A stretch of DNA of 64,000 bases, taken from the NCBI RefSeq assembly GCF_900457465.1, contig NZ_UAUU01000009.1, forward strand, positions 372,001 through 436,000. Reading direction: 5' to 3'. The translations under genes were made by a program, and so were the position numbers. Positions 28,141-37,545 of this stretch are shown here, piece by piece. The notes beneath the pieces are model-generated. The model was not told where the DNA came from and made no database searches. It was given only the letters and a program-made list of their open reading frames with translations. The DNA comes from Sphingobacterium multivorum. Lineage in GTDB: Bacteria; Bacteroidota; Bacteroidia; Sphingobacteriales; Sphingobacteriaceae. Each line of letters opens with the position of its first letter. The stretch's first letter is position 1.

Positions 28141-31020
28141 ATGCAAACAGCCTTTCTAAAATTAGTAGCAGCAGACATTCAAAAGCGTTTTGGAAACGAC
28201 CTGAGTGAAATAGCCATCGTGTTTAATAATAAACGGCCAATTACCTATCTCAAAAAACATCTTTCTGAAGTGTACGGACAGGCCATTTGGTCGCCACAGT
28301 TCTTTACGATCCAAGAGTTTCTTAGGCTTTCGACCGACGATACCGAAGCCAGTCCTTTAACCCAATTTTTCCACCTGTTTAATATTCATAATGAGTTATT
28401 GGTCGCTGAAGGCAAACTACCAGAAGCGCTGGAAGAATTTTATCCGATTGCCGAAATTATATTGAGCGACTTCGGCCAACTGGATTACGACCTCGTCCCC
28501 ATCGAGCAGATTTATTTAGAACTTTATGACAATACCAAAATCGACATCGCTTTCCAACATCTCACACAAGAGCAGCAAGGGTTTATCCGTCAATTTTGGC
28601 AGTCTTTTTCTATTGCGGGGCATAGTGGAGTACAAGAACGTTTTCTTCAACTTTGGAAAAGACTGCCCGTATTATATGATCGATTCAAAGAAAAGCTTAA
28701 AACAGAGGGCCAAACAAACTATCCGACAGTCTACCGTGATCTGGTTGAAGGTAAGGCTACGCATCAGCAGTTTGCATCTTCCTTCCAGCGCATCCTTTTT
28801 GTCGGTTTCAATGCACTGAACAAGGCCGAAACAAAATTATTTAAACAATGGCAGGATGAAGGCCGTGCATTATTCTACTTTGATGCCGATGCCTATTACC
28901 TCGAAGACACGATGCAAGAGGCCGGCCTTTTTATTCGACGTAATATTTTTCAAACAGGTTTGGTCAACGCTTTAGGCGATAGCCCGAATATTATTGGCAA
29001 TAGGACCTCAACCGTAAATCTATATGCCAGCACCGGAAAGATCAGCCAAACAAAATTGCTGTATGACATTCTCGAACGCAATAATAAAATGGAACAAACA
29101 TCCGCCATTCTCCTAGCGGATGAAAACCTACTTGTCCCTTTGCTGCAAAGTCTACCCGAGGTCAAACCCAATATCACAACAGGATATCCCTTGACACAGT
29201 CTCCTATTTACGGAATACTAGACCTATGGCTGGAAGTCCATTTGGAGATATCCCAGTTCAAGAAACGGAAGATTCCTTATCAGATAATAGAAACCTTCAT
29301 CAACCATCCGCTCAGTATGGTTTCTTTAGCCGACAAACTTCAGATTCAGAAGGAGATTGCCGATAAACAGCTCTTTGAGATCGCATTGGAGGAACTTCAT
29401 ATCAAAAGCTCTTTGCCTCAATTTTTTGTACCGATTGACAATTCAGCCTATTTGATACCCTCGCTCATCCTGCTCGTTGATGATCTGCTGCACAGTATTT
29501 CTTCTCAGGAGCGTATCCGCCAAATTGACAACAACCTCCTGATTGAAACAAAGAAAACATTGAATCAGCTGCTATTGGGCTTTGAAACTGTTGCTCCATT
29601 AAGTATCAGCTTCCAAATCGGCTTGATTAAAAAAGCCATCGCCCCAATAAATTCGGCCATAGAAGGTGATCCCCTAGAAGGTATTCAGATAATGGGGCTC
29701 TTGGAAAGTCGTTGTTTAAATTTTGACAACGTCTATATTCTAGGAGCAAATGAAGGCATTCTACCCAAAACGTCAAATTCACCTACTTTTATTCCTAACA
29801 GCCTAAGAAGTGCTTATGGGCTTCCCATATTAGAAAATCAGGATGCCTTGTCGGCCTATTTATTTTATCGCCATTTTCAATACAGTGAAGGAATACATAT
29901 TTTCTACAATGGCTTGGTTGACGAAAGTTCTACTGGCGAAGAAAGTCGCTTTATCAAACAGCTGGAGTTTGAAAGTAAATTTAGATTTGACCGAAAAATT
30001 CAGCAACAGACCATTCAATTTGCGGATAAAGCCCAAGAAATTGTTATTGAGAAGCGTGGCGAGGTTTGGGAAAAGATGTACCAGAACTTTATCGTCAACC
30101 AGAAACGGATATCTGCAACGGCACTGACGACTTATCTGCAGTCCCCGTTGCAATTTTTTCTAAAACATATTGCCGGCATTAAAGAGCCCCCTTCCATCTC
30201 TCAGGAATTTGAGATGAATAAACTGGGAACTGTCATCCACAATGTGATGGAGAAGATATTCCTACCGTTCAAAGGACAACAGGACTTTACGCCCACAAGT
30301 GTCTTGCAGAAGCAGTTCGACAAGGTAGAGGCACAGGTGATCCGTGAAATAGGCCTGCAATATCAGATCGAATTAAAGGCAACAAATGATTTAAACAGCT
30401 TGCAGCGGATCATGCTGAAAATTGCCGGCGAGTATGTCAAGATGTATCTCGAATATGACATCAACAACTACAAAGCATTTCGGATTATTGAACTCGAGAA
30501 CGACAACGATTATGTACTGCCCTTTCCTATTCAGATCAATGGAGAAGAACAACAGGTCACACTTTACGGTATTATTGACCGGGTAGACGAGGTCGTAACA
30601 CACGACGATCGTATTATCAGTAGAATTGTCGATTACAAAACAGGTGGTGATTCGATCATGTTTAAAGGAATTGATCAGGTATTTGCGCCAAACACCGAAA
30701 ATAAGGCGATGGTCCAAACCCTATTTTATGCCTATGTATTCGAACAGAAGACAGGAAGAAAACAACTTGAACCCCATCTCTATGTTGCGCGTAAAATGCG
30801 GGAAGAGGGCACATTATTCAGTGGTAAAGAAGGGGTATTGACCGATGAATTCCTTGCTTTCCAGAAAGAGAATTTTGTCGAATTCTTGCGGGATACTCTT
30901 CAGGAAATCTTTAATCCGGCTATTCCATTTCGACATAATCCGGACACGGTAGTTTATCCAAGCGACCCTTATACACTATTCTACCGGGAAGCGAGTAAAT
31001 GGGCTGATGCAGAAGAATAA
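28141..31020 (+). CDS. AddB-like PD-(D/E)XK nuclease / inactivated helicase subunit
   Basis: 959 residues. The C-terminal nuclease has IDRVDEVV and, about 25 residues on, RIVDYKTGG, the Asp...Asp-Tyr-Lys-Thr-Gly core of the family. The middle holds a helicase-like EGIQIMGLLESRCLNFDNVYILGANEG region, and the N-terminus lacks a real Walker A, as in AddB. The four cysteines that hold the iron-sulfur cluster in Firmicutes AddB are missing: the position before the nuclease reads LQSPLQFFLKH and the C-terminal one PDTVVYPSDPYTLFY. Co-transcribed with the AddA-like gene, it should resect DNA ends for recombination in the cytoplasm. Confidence 0.87.
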   Translation: MQTAFLKLVAADIQKRFGNDLSEIAIVFNNKRPITYLKKHLSEVYGQAIWSPQFFTIQEFLRLSTDDTEASPLTQFFHLFNIHNELLVAEGKLPEALEEFYPIAEIILSDFGQLDYDLVPIEQIYLELYDNTKIDIAFQHLTQEQQGFIRQFWQSFSIAGHSGVQERFLQLWKRLPVLYDRFKEKLKTEGQTNYPTVYRDLVEGKATHQQFASSFQRILFVGFNALNKAETKLFKQWQDEGRALFYFDADAYYLEDTMQEAGLFIRRNIFQTGLVNALGDSPNIIGNRTSTVNLYASTGKISQTKLLYDILERNNKMEQTSAILLADENLLVPLLQSLPEVKPNITTGYPLTQSPIYGILDLWLEVHLEISQFKKRKIPYQIIETFINHPLSMVSLADKLQIQKEIADKQLFEIALEELHIKSSLPQFFVPIDNSAYLIPSLILLVDDLLHSISSQERIRQIDNNLLIETKKTLNQLLLGFETVAPLSISFQIGLIKKAIAPINSAIEGDPLEGIQIMGLLESRCLNFDNVYILGANEGILPKTSNSPTFIPNSLRSAYGLPILENQDALSAYLFYRHFQYSEGIHIFYNGLVDESSTGEESRFIKQLEFESKFRFDRKIQQQTIQFADKAQEIVIEKRGEVWEKMYQNFIVNQKRISATALTTYLQSPLQFFLKHIAGIKEPPSISQEFEMNKLGTVIHNVMEKIFLPFKGQQDFTPTSVLQKQFDKVEAQVIREIGLQYQIELKATNDLNSLQRIMLKIAGEYVKMYLEYDINNYKAFRIIELENDNDYVLPFPIQINGEEQQVTLYGIIDRVDEVVTHDDRIISRIVDYKTGGDSIMFKGIDQVFAPNTENKAMVQTLFYAYVFEQKTGRKQLEPHLYVARKMREEGTLFSGKEGVLTDEFLAFQKENFVEFLRDTLQEIFNPAIPFRHNPDTVVYPSDPYTLFYREASKWADAEE

Positions 31021-31099
31021 GTACAACAAAGGCTTTTTAATTAGGAGAGATAAAACTAAATGCGGTACATCAGTGGTACATAAATTGTATTTAAAAACA

Positions 31100-31123
31100 A
31101 AAGGGGAATTTACATTCCCCTTT
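31100..31123. terminator. Bidirectional terminator between the AddB-like and cupin genes
   Basis: AAAGGGGAAT (31100-31109), 4-base loop, ATTCCCCTTT (31114-31123), between convergent genes, with an A-run before and a T-rich tail after. Confidence 0.8.
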
Positions 31124-31128
31124 CTATT

Positions 31129-31998
31129 TTAACGTTTGTTTCTTTTGATTGCATTATTGGCTCGGCGTTTCGCCGTTTTGATTTTGTAGTGGAACCAATG
31201 GTCTTTGAAGATCTTTCGCATGGTATTGTCAAAATGTCTCGTGATAAACAGATTACGCGCCCCCTTCAACTTTTCACTGATCGAATTTGCTAATGCCCTA
31301 ACAGAAATCGAATAGCCCTCTGTCTCATATTGAATGTAATGCCACCAGCCTGCTGGCATATATAAGGTTTCGCCAGGATGAATGACCGCTTCATAACCTT
31401 CTAGGTACTTAATCCCGGGATATTCCTCTTCACTACTATATTTTGGGTTGGCAATACTATGAAAATTGTAGGGCAATTTGTACATCAAATCAGATTGATC
31501 ATTCGGAAAAAGCCAAATACGTTTTAATCCTTGAAATTGAGAGATAAATACGTGTGACATATCGATATCGAAATGATTACGGGTACTTGACCCCTCTCCA
31601 CCAAAGAACATAAATGGCAACCATTGCAAGACCTTACCTCCCGTGACATCATTATAAATAACATCGTTTTTCAGTTCAGGACGTATTTTGAGCAGATTGA
31701 ACAAAAACAACCGTAACTCAGTAGGTTCTTTTGTGATCAGATCCAAATACTCTGCAAATGTCATATGGCCAACAGGAGCACTGGCAGCACGGTCCATTGA
31801 TTCCTCCTCTTTTCCATAGACATCTATTTTTATATCTCCTGCGATTTCCTTAAAGTAATCATAACTCCATTTCTTCCATGCTGGACTTTCTGCACTGATA
31901 AAATCTGATATAATTACAGGAAAACCTGGTTTCAGATAATTCTTTAAGAAGTCCTCTGATTGAATGCCCGAAATTTTATCAACTTGCTTTAACTTCAC
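31129..31998 (-). CDS. JmjC-type cupin-like (cupin_8) dioxygenase-like protein
   Basis: 289 residues. Fe(II)/2-oxoglutarate ligands of a JmjC cupin can be read: His142 and Asp144 in NHFDIDMSHVF, and His220 in MPAGWWHYIQY. The N-terminus has FLKNYLKPGFPVIISDFI, the usual start of the cupin_8 family. The C-terminus is basic (KIKTAKRRANNAIKRNKR), which may bind nucleic acid or ribosomal partners. Relatives hydroxylate protein side chains, for example on ribosomal proteins, but the substrate here is unknown. It stands alone; no partner gene is adjacent. Confidence 0.85.
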   Translation of the reverse strand: MKLKQVDKISGIQSEDFLKNYLKPGFPVIISDFISAESPAWKKWSYDYFKEIAGDIKIDVYGKEEESMDRAASAPVGHMTFAEYLDLITKEPTELRLFLFNLLKIRPELKNDVIYNDVTGGKVLQWLPFMFFGGEGSSTRNHFDIDMSHVFISQFQGLKRIWLFPNDQSDLMYKLPYNFHSIANPKYSSEEEYPGIKYLEGYEAVIHPGETLYMPAGWWHYIQYETEGYSISVRALANSISEKLKGARNLFITRHFDNTMRKIFKDHWFHYKIKTAKRRANNAIKRNKR

Positions 31999-32420
31999 GA
32001 CTGACTAATTTTGCTTAATTACAAACATAAAAAAAATATTTCTATCAAATTTTAAAAATATTGTCTATGCTTTATTTTTAATTGGAACAAATTACTCCTA
32101 GCAATTTAATAGAAATATATTTAAAATCTCCATGACATTCGTCACTTTTATTACATTTTAACATCATCGATTCGACTCGCAACCATTTCTACCCCCTTAA
32201 GATAAACATATTATTCATCTATCTTTTATAAGAGGAACATACCACAGCTATTGATCATCTGCCGATACGTAAAATTGTCGTCGTACCGACATCGATTCGG
32301 AATGATAAAACGCCCTTCCCCATAGAAGTCTTTAGCGATTTTGTGGTCCTTAAAATTGCATAAATAACAAAAAAAGGGTCTTAAGAACCCTTTTTTTGTT
32401 ATTTACCTTATGTTAGGCTA
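31999..32420. other. Gene-free A/T-rich stretch
   Basis: About 420 bases with no open frame of merit. It holds the promoter region of the cupin gene (reverse strand) at its left edge and the hemD terminator at its right edge. Nothing else was recognised. Confidence 0.5.
32363..32403. terminator. Terminator of hemD
   Basis: Arms 32363-32379 and 32387-32403 (GGGT core extended by an A/T stretch) form a perfect 17-bp stem with a 7-base loop. It lies downstream of hemD on the reverse strand. Confidence 0.88.
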
Positions 32421-33191
32421 CTACTTATTTACCTTTTTGATATATTCTTCGACAGCCATCGTCATACTTGGCGCTTTTGGTGTTGGAGCAGGGATATCTA
32501 AAATTAATCCGTGATCTAAAAGAGCCTGTTGCGTAGAAGCGCCAAATGCTGCAATCCTTGTATTATTCTGCTTAAAATCAGGGAAGTTATCATATAAGGA
32601 CTGTACACTTGAAGGACTAAAGAACACGATAACATCGTAGAAAACATCTTTCAAATCCGTCAAATCGCTTACCACAGTTCTAAAAAGCACAGCTGGTGTA
32701 AATTTATAGCCGTTTTGTAGTAACCAATTACTTGTTTCCTCATTAGCAACATCCGAACAAGGGAACAAAAAATTCTCCCCTTTGTGTTTTTTCAATACCT
32801 CTTCAAGGTCTTTCGCGGTCTGTTTACCAAAGAAAATCTTCCGTTTTCTATATTGAATATACTTCTGAAGATAAAGGGCAATCGTCTCTGAAATACAGAA
32901 ATATTTCATTTCTGCAGACACTTCAAACCGCATCTCTTCGCAAATTCTAAAATAATGATCTACAGCATTTCTACTCGTAAATATTACGGCAGAATAATCT
33001 GCTAGATTAACCTTATCCCTACGCACATCTTTGGCAGGAACTCCTTCTACGTGTATAAAACCTCGAAAATCTAATTTTAACCCGTATTTCTTTGCTAAAT
33101 CATAATAAGGGGACTTATTGTTTTCAGGTTTTGGTAAAGTCACCAGTACACTTTTTACCTTCTTTGCTCTTTCTACGTCTGAAGTTTGCAT
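32421..33191 (-). CDS. hemD: Uroporphyrinogen-III synthase
   Basis: 256 residues. It closes hydroxymethylbilane to uroporphyrinogen III in heme synthesis. HemD is poorly conserved, but the pattern fits: VKSVLVTLPKPENNKSPYYDLAKK at the start, SAVIFTSRNAVDHYF, KYFCISETIALYLQ, then DVIVFFSPSSVQSLYDNF and RIAAFGASTQQALLDHG. The start at 33191 is preferred over an ATG at 33254, because the longer version overlaps the end of the upstream gene and adds a non-conserved extension. The DUF4271 gene ends 11 bases before it, so they form an operon, an arrangement common in Bacteroidota. Confidence 0.88.
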   Translation of the reverse strand: MQTSDVERAKKVKSVLVTLPKPENNKSPYYDLAKKYGLKLDFRGFIHVEGVPAKDVRRDKVNLADYSAVIFTSRNAVDHYFRICEEMRFEVSAEMKYFCISETIALYLQKYIQYRKRKIFFGKQTAKDLEEVLKKHKGENFLFPCSDVANEETSNWLLQNGYKFTPAVLFRTVVSDLTDLKDVFYDVIVFFSPSSVQSLYDNFPDFKQNNTRIAAFGASTQQALLDHGLILDIPAPTPKAPSMTMAVEEYIKKVNK

Positions 33192-33202
33192 ATTAACCAG
33201 TT

Positions 33203-34177
33203 TTAGCTCAATAATCTTAACAGTATTAATATTGGTGCTATTTCTAGGCAACAAAGGTACAAAATTAAATAGGAAATTGAAAATTTATACATGGACATAA
33301 TATGAGTCGCTGTCTTAAGAAATCGATAGAAAAAGAGTAAGGCCGCTCCAACGATGGCCAAATGCAGCACCACACCCACCGATGTCAACGGCACAAGACT
33401 CAAAATTAATAATACAGGAAGCATTAAAAAAAGTGTATTGAAATAAATCAGATACAGCACGGTCACATATTCTTTTACCAACTTTCTGATTTGAAACACA
33501 AAGGATAAGAACCGAATAAACCCGATTTTTAGTGCAAACAAAGCGCCAACCATTCCCACAGTCTTCATATAATTGGGAAAAGTAATAAAATCAAATCTAT
33601 TTAATTCATACGCATAAAATAGACTTACAAATAAGCCTATTGCCCCAGAGAATAATATAAACAGAAAAATAAATGGCCAAGATGTCAGGATCGTATCCTC
33701 CTTACTTACTGATAGTAAGACCCGATCGTCCCAATAGCCCTGAAAAACCAATTTGATATCTGACGGGAAGAATACCCGAATCATCCCAACACCAAAAATT
33801 AATGCGAGAACTGTAAATAAAATCCAATTTTCACGATGAGCCTTGAGCGTGCCATATTGCCGATCCAAATTGCTATTTCTTAATTCACCCTGAAAATACT
33901 GCTGTACATCAAAATTATAATTGTTATGAACCTTCAGCCCTTCCCCGTTTACGGTTACGATCCGATATTGATTCTGTAACGCAGGGTTCAAAGATGCCAA
34001 GACTTTCTGGTTTGGCGATTCAACAGAATCTTTTACTACATTTAGACTATCAGCCTTAACTGTGCTGCTGTTTTGTACAACCGCCCGAAAAGTTCGCCGC
34101 TGCGCATTCAATCCCGTAAAGGAAAATAGCAGAAGCACTACAAATAGAAGATGATATTTGAAGATAGTTACGCTCAT
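33203..34177 (-). CDS. DUF4271 domain membrane protein
   Basis: 324 residues. A signal-like N-terminal segment (HLLFVVLLLFSFTGLNAQ) is followed by a polar stretch of about 80 residues. About six membrane helices fill residues 115-324, including WILFTVLALIFGVGMIRVFF and LYLIYFNTLFLMLPVLLILSL. This matches DUF4271, a Bacteroidota-specific family without a known function. It is transcribed with hemD, 11 bases downstream. A link to heme is only suggested by this neighbourhood. Its start is divergent from tag, with 123 bases between the chosen starts. Confidence 0.83.
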   Translation of the reverse strand: MSVTIFKYHLLFVVLLLFSFTGLNAQRRTFRAVVQNSSTVKADSLNVVKDSVESPNQKVLASLNPALQNQYRIVTVNGEGLKVHNNYNFDVQQYFQGELRNSNLDRQYGTLKAHRENWILFTVLALIFGVGMIRVFFPSDIKLVFQGYWDDRVLLSVSKEDTILTSWPFIFLFILFSGAIGLFVSLFYAYELNRFDFITFPNYMKTVGMVGALFALKIGFIRFLSFVFQIRKLVKEYVTVLYLIYFNTLFLMLPVLLILSLVPLTSVGVVLHLAIVGAALLFFYRFLKTATHIMSMYKFSISYLILYLCCLEIAPILILLRLLS

Positions 34178-34300
34178 TAAAATGAATTGTCTCTTAACGG
34201 CAATGAAATACTCATGAACCGTCTCTATTCGAAACTCTTTAATTTTGGTCGTAAAGTTAGGATAAAAAGTTATATTGCATTCAAAAAATCTTCAGAGAAC

Positions 34301-34863
34301 ATGTACAAAGAAATCATACGTTGTCAATGGTGCGGTTCTGATCCGCAATATGTAGACTATCACGATAAAGAATGGGGGCGACAAGTCCGCGATGACAAAA
34401 CTTTATTTGAATTTTTGATCCTGGAGTCTGCACAAGCTGGCTTAAGCTGGATCACAATTCTTCGTCGAAGAGCAGCATACCAAGAAGCTTTTGCCAACTT
34501 TGATGTTGATCAAGTCGCGGCCTATACCAATGAACATGTTGCGAGGCTTTTGAGCGATTCGGGAATCATCAAACACAGGAATAAAATTGAATCCACCATT
34601 ACCAATGCGCAACATTTCAAGAAAATCCAAGCAGAATATGGTAGCTTCTATGACTACTTATACAGCTTTTTACCTGAAAAACAACCGATTGTAAACCACT
34701 GGAGCAGTTTGCAACAGGTACCTGCAACGACAGTTATTTCTGATAAGATAGCAAAAGACATGAAGAAAAGAGGGTTCAAATTTTTCGGCTCTACCATTTG
34801 TTATGCGTATATGCAGGCCGTTGGAATGGTGAACGACCATATCGAAACCTGTTCGTTTAAATA

Positions 34864-34864
<1 letters not shown>
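34301..34864 (+). CDS. tag: DNA-3-methyladenine glycosylase I
   Basis: 187 residues, the length of E. coli Tag. It removes 3-methyladenine from alkylated DNA. The zinc-snap ligands are in place: an N-terminal Cys and His (RCQWCGSDPQYVDYHDKEWG) and C-terminal His and Cys (DHIETCSFK). FEFLILESAQAGLSWITIL and the aromatic pocket are typical. The start at 34301 (MYKEIIRCQWC) is chosen because the 38-residue extension from 34187 has no counterpart in the family and would leave almost no room for a promoter. The TAG stop codon is made of two bases of target DNA and the first base of an IS5-type element. Confidence 0.93.
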
Positions 34865-36327
<1,463 letters not shown>

Positions 36328-36427
36328 TAAATAGGCTAGCCAGTAAAATGCGCATCGATTTCGCAAATCAATTTGAAAGAATCAAAACAAGTGCTCTACC
36401 CCATAAAACGAACCTTTAAGAACAGGA

Positions 36428-36934
36428 ATGCCAGCTATGAATCAAATCGACCTAACACATAACCAATTGGTATTAAAAGAAAACAAGGGACCGCTAGTTG
36501 CCAGAATATTCATCTATTTACTGACCATAATGACGATAATTCTCCCATTAGGCGGCTTCATTGCCAATGTTCTCAATGACGGGGTAACACTTATGAGTGT
36601 TGTCTTCTATGGTATATTCGGATTAATAGCATGGTATATGATCCGGGTTTCACTATGGAATACCTATGGCACTGAAATTATTCATTTTCAAAAAAACAAA
36701 TTTAATTACGCAGGTAACTACCAATGGTTTAAAGGAAGTCTAAAAGAATTTGATTTTGAAAAGATAGACTTTACAATACAAAAAGCGGGCTATGAAGAAG
36801 ATCATAAAGGTGTCTTGGTCATTAAATTTGATGAAAAGGAAATGTTTGAAACTGTCTCTAAATTCCCCTTGTCTGATCTGGAAATTTTGCTCATCAATCT
36901 GAAAGCATTATACAGCGATCAAACGCTTGAATAG
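36428..36934 (+). CDS. Two-helix membrane protein of unknown function
   Basis: 168 residues. Two hydrophobic helices (about 26-48, IFIYLLTIMTIILPLGGFIA, and 54-73, LMSVVFYGIFGLIAWYMIRV) are followed by a soluble C-terminal domain of about 90 residues with alternating strands (EIIHFQKNKFNYAGNYQWF, KGVLVIKFDEKEMF). The pattern resembles a PH-like domain attached to a membrane anchor, but I could not match it to a named family. The start may be the ATG at 36428 or the one at 36437. It lies just beyond the IS5-type element and opposite hpt. Confidence 0.65.
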   Translation: MPAMNQIDLTHNQLVLKENKGPLVARIFIYLLTIMTIILPLGGFIANVLNDGVTLMSVVFYGIFGLIAWYMIRVSLWNTYGTEIIHFQKNKFNYAGNYQWFKGSLKEFDFEKIDFTIQKAGYEEDHKGVLVIKFDEKEMFETVSKFPLSDLEILLINLKALYSDQTLE

Positions 36935-36978
36935 AGCGAAATTCTACCATTAAAATCTAACGATCACTTGATAGCACA

Positions 36979-37518
36979 TTAGATTGCTACGTTTTTATAA
37001 ATATCGGGGAGATTCCGACAAAGACCATTAAAGTCCATACCATACCCAACTACAAATTCCTTACTTATTTCAAAGCCAACATAAGTTAGTTCCTCGAAAT
37101 GATACTGCAGTGCCTCAGGTTTCACCAAAAGTGCGCAAGCAATCACACTGGCTGGATTTAATTTTTTTACTGCATCCAAGGTGTATTTGAGTGAATGCCC
37201 GGAGTCGACAATATCTTCTACAATAATCACATCACGGCCTTCAAGGTCGATACCAAGGCCTAAAAGCTCGTTTAATTCAGATTGTCCCGTTCCAATATAA
37301 GATGCCAACTTAATAAAGGACATCTCACAAGGAACATCAATTTGCTTAAGCAAATCTGCCATAAACATAAAACATCCATTCAAGACACCTATAAAAACAG
37401 GCAGTTTGTGTTCATAACGCCGGCTTATATCAATCCCCATTAGGCGCACTCGCTTCTGAATTTGTTCTTCTTCAAATAAAGGTTCGAAAAGCAATCCGTC
37501 AATTTCTATCTTTTTCAT
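36979..37518 (-). CDS. hpt: Hypoxanthine phosphoribosyltransferase
   Basis: 179 residues. Purine salvage: converts hypoxanthine or guanine with PRPP to IMP or GMP. The PRPP-binding loop VIIVEDIVDSGHSL lies at residues 97-110, with FIGVLNGCFMFMADL upstream and EFVVGYGMDFNGLCRNLPDI at the C-terminus. The start at 37518 is preceded by AAGGA about 8 bases upstream, a rare good Shine-Dalgarno here, which favours it over an ATG 24 bases further up. It follows the GT51 gene after 27 bases and is probably co-transcribed with it. Confidence 0.94.
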   Translation of the reverse strand: MKKIEIDGLLFEPLFEEEQIQKRVRLMGIDISRRYEHKLPVFIGVLNGCFMFMADLLKQIDVPCEMSFIKLASYIGTGQSELNELLGLGIDLEGRDVIIVEDIVDSGHSLKYTLDAVKKLNPASVIACALLVKPEALQYHFEELTYVGFEISKEFVVGYGMDFNGLCRNLPDIYKNVAI

Positions 37519-37545
37519 GTTAATATCCTTCTTTCGCCACAAACA

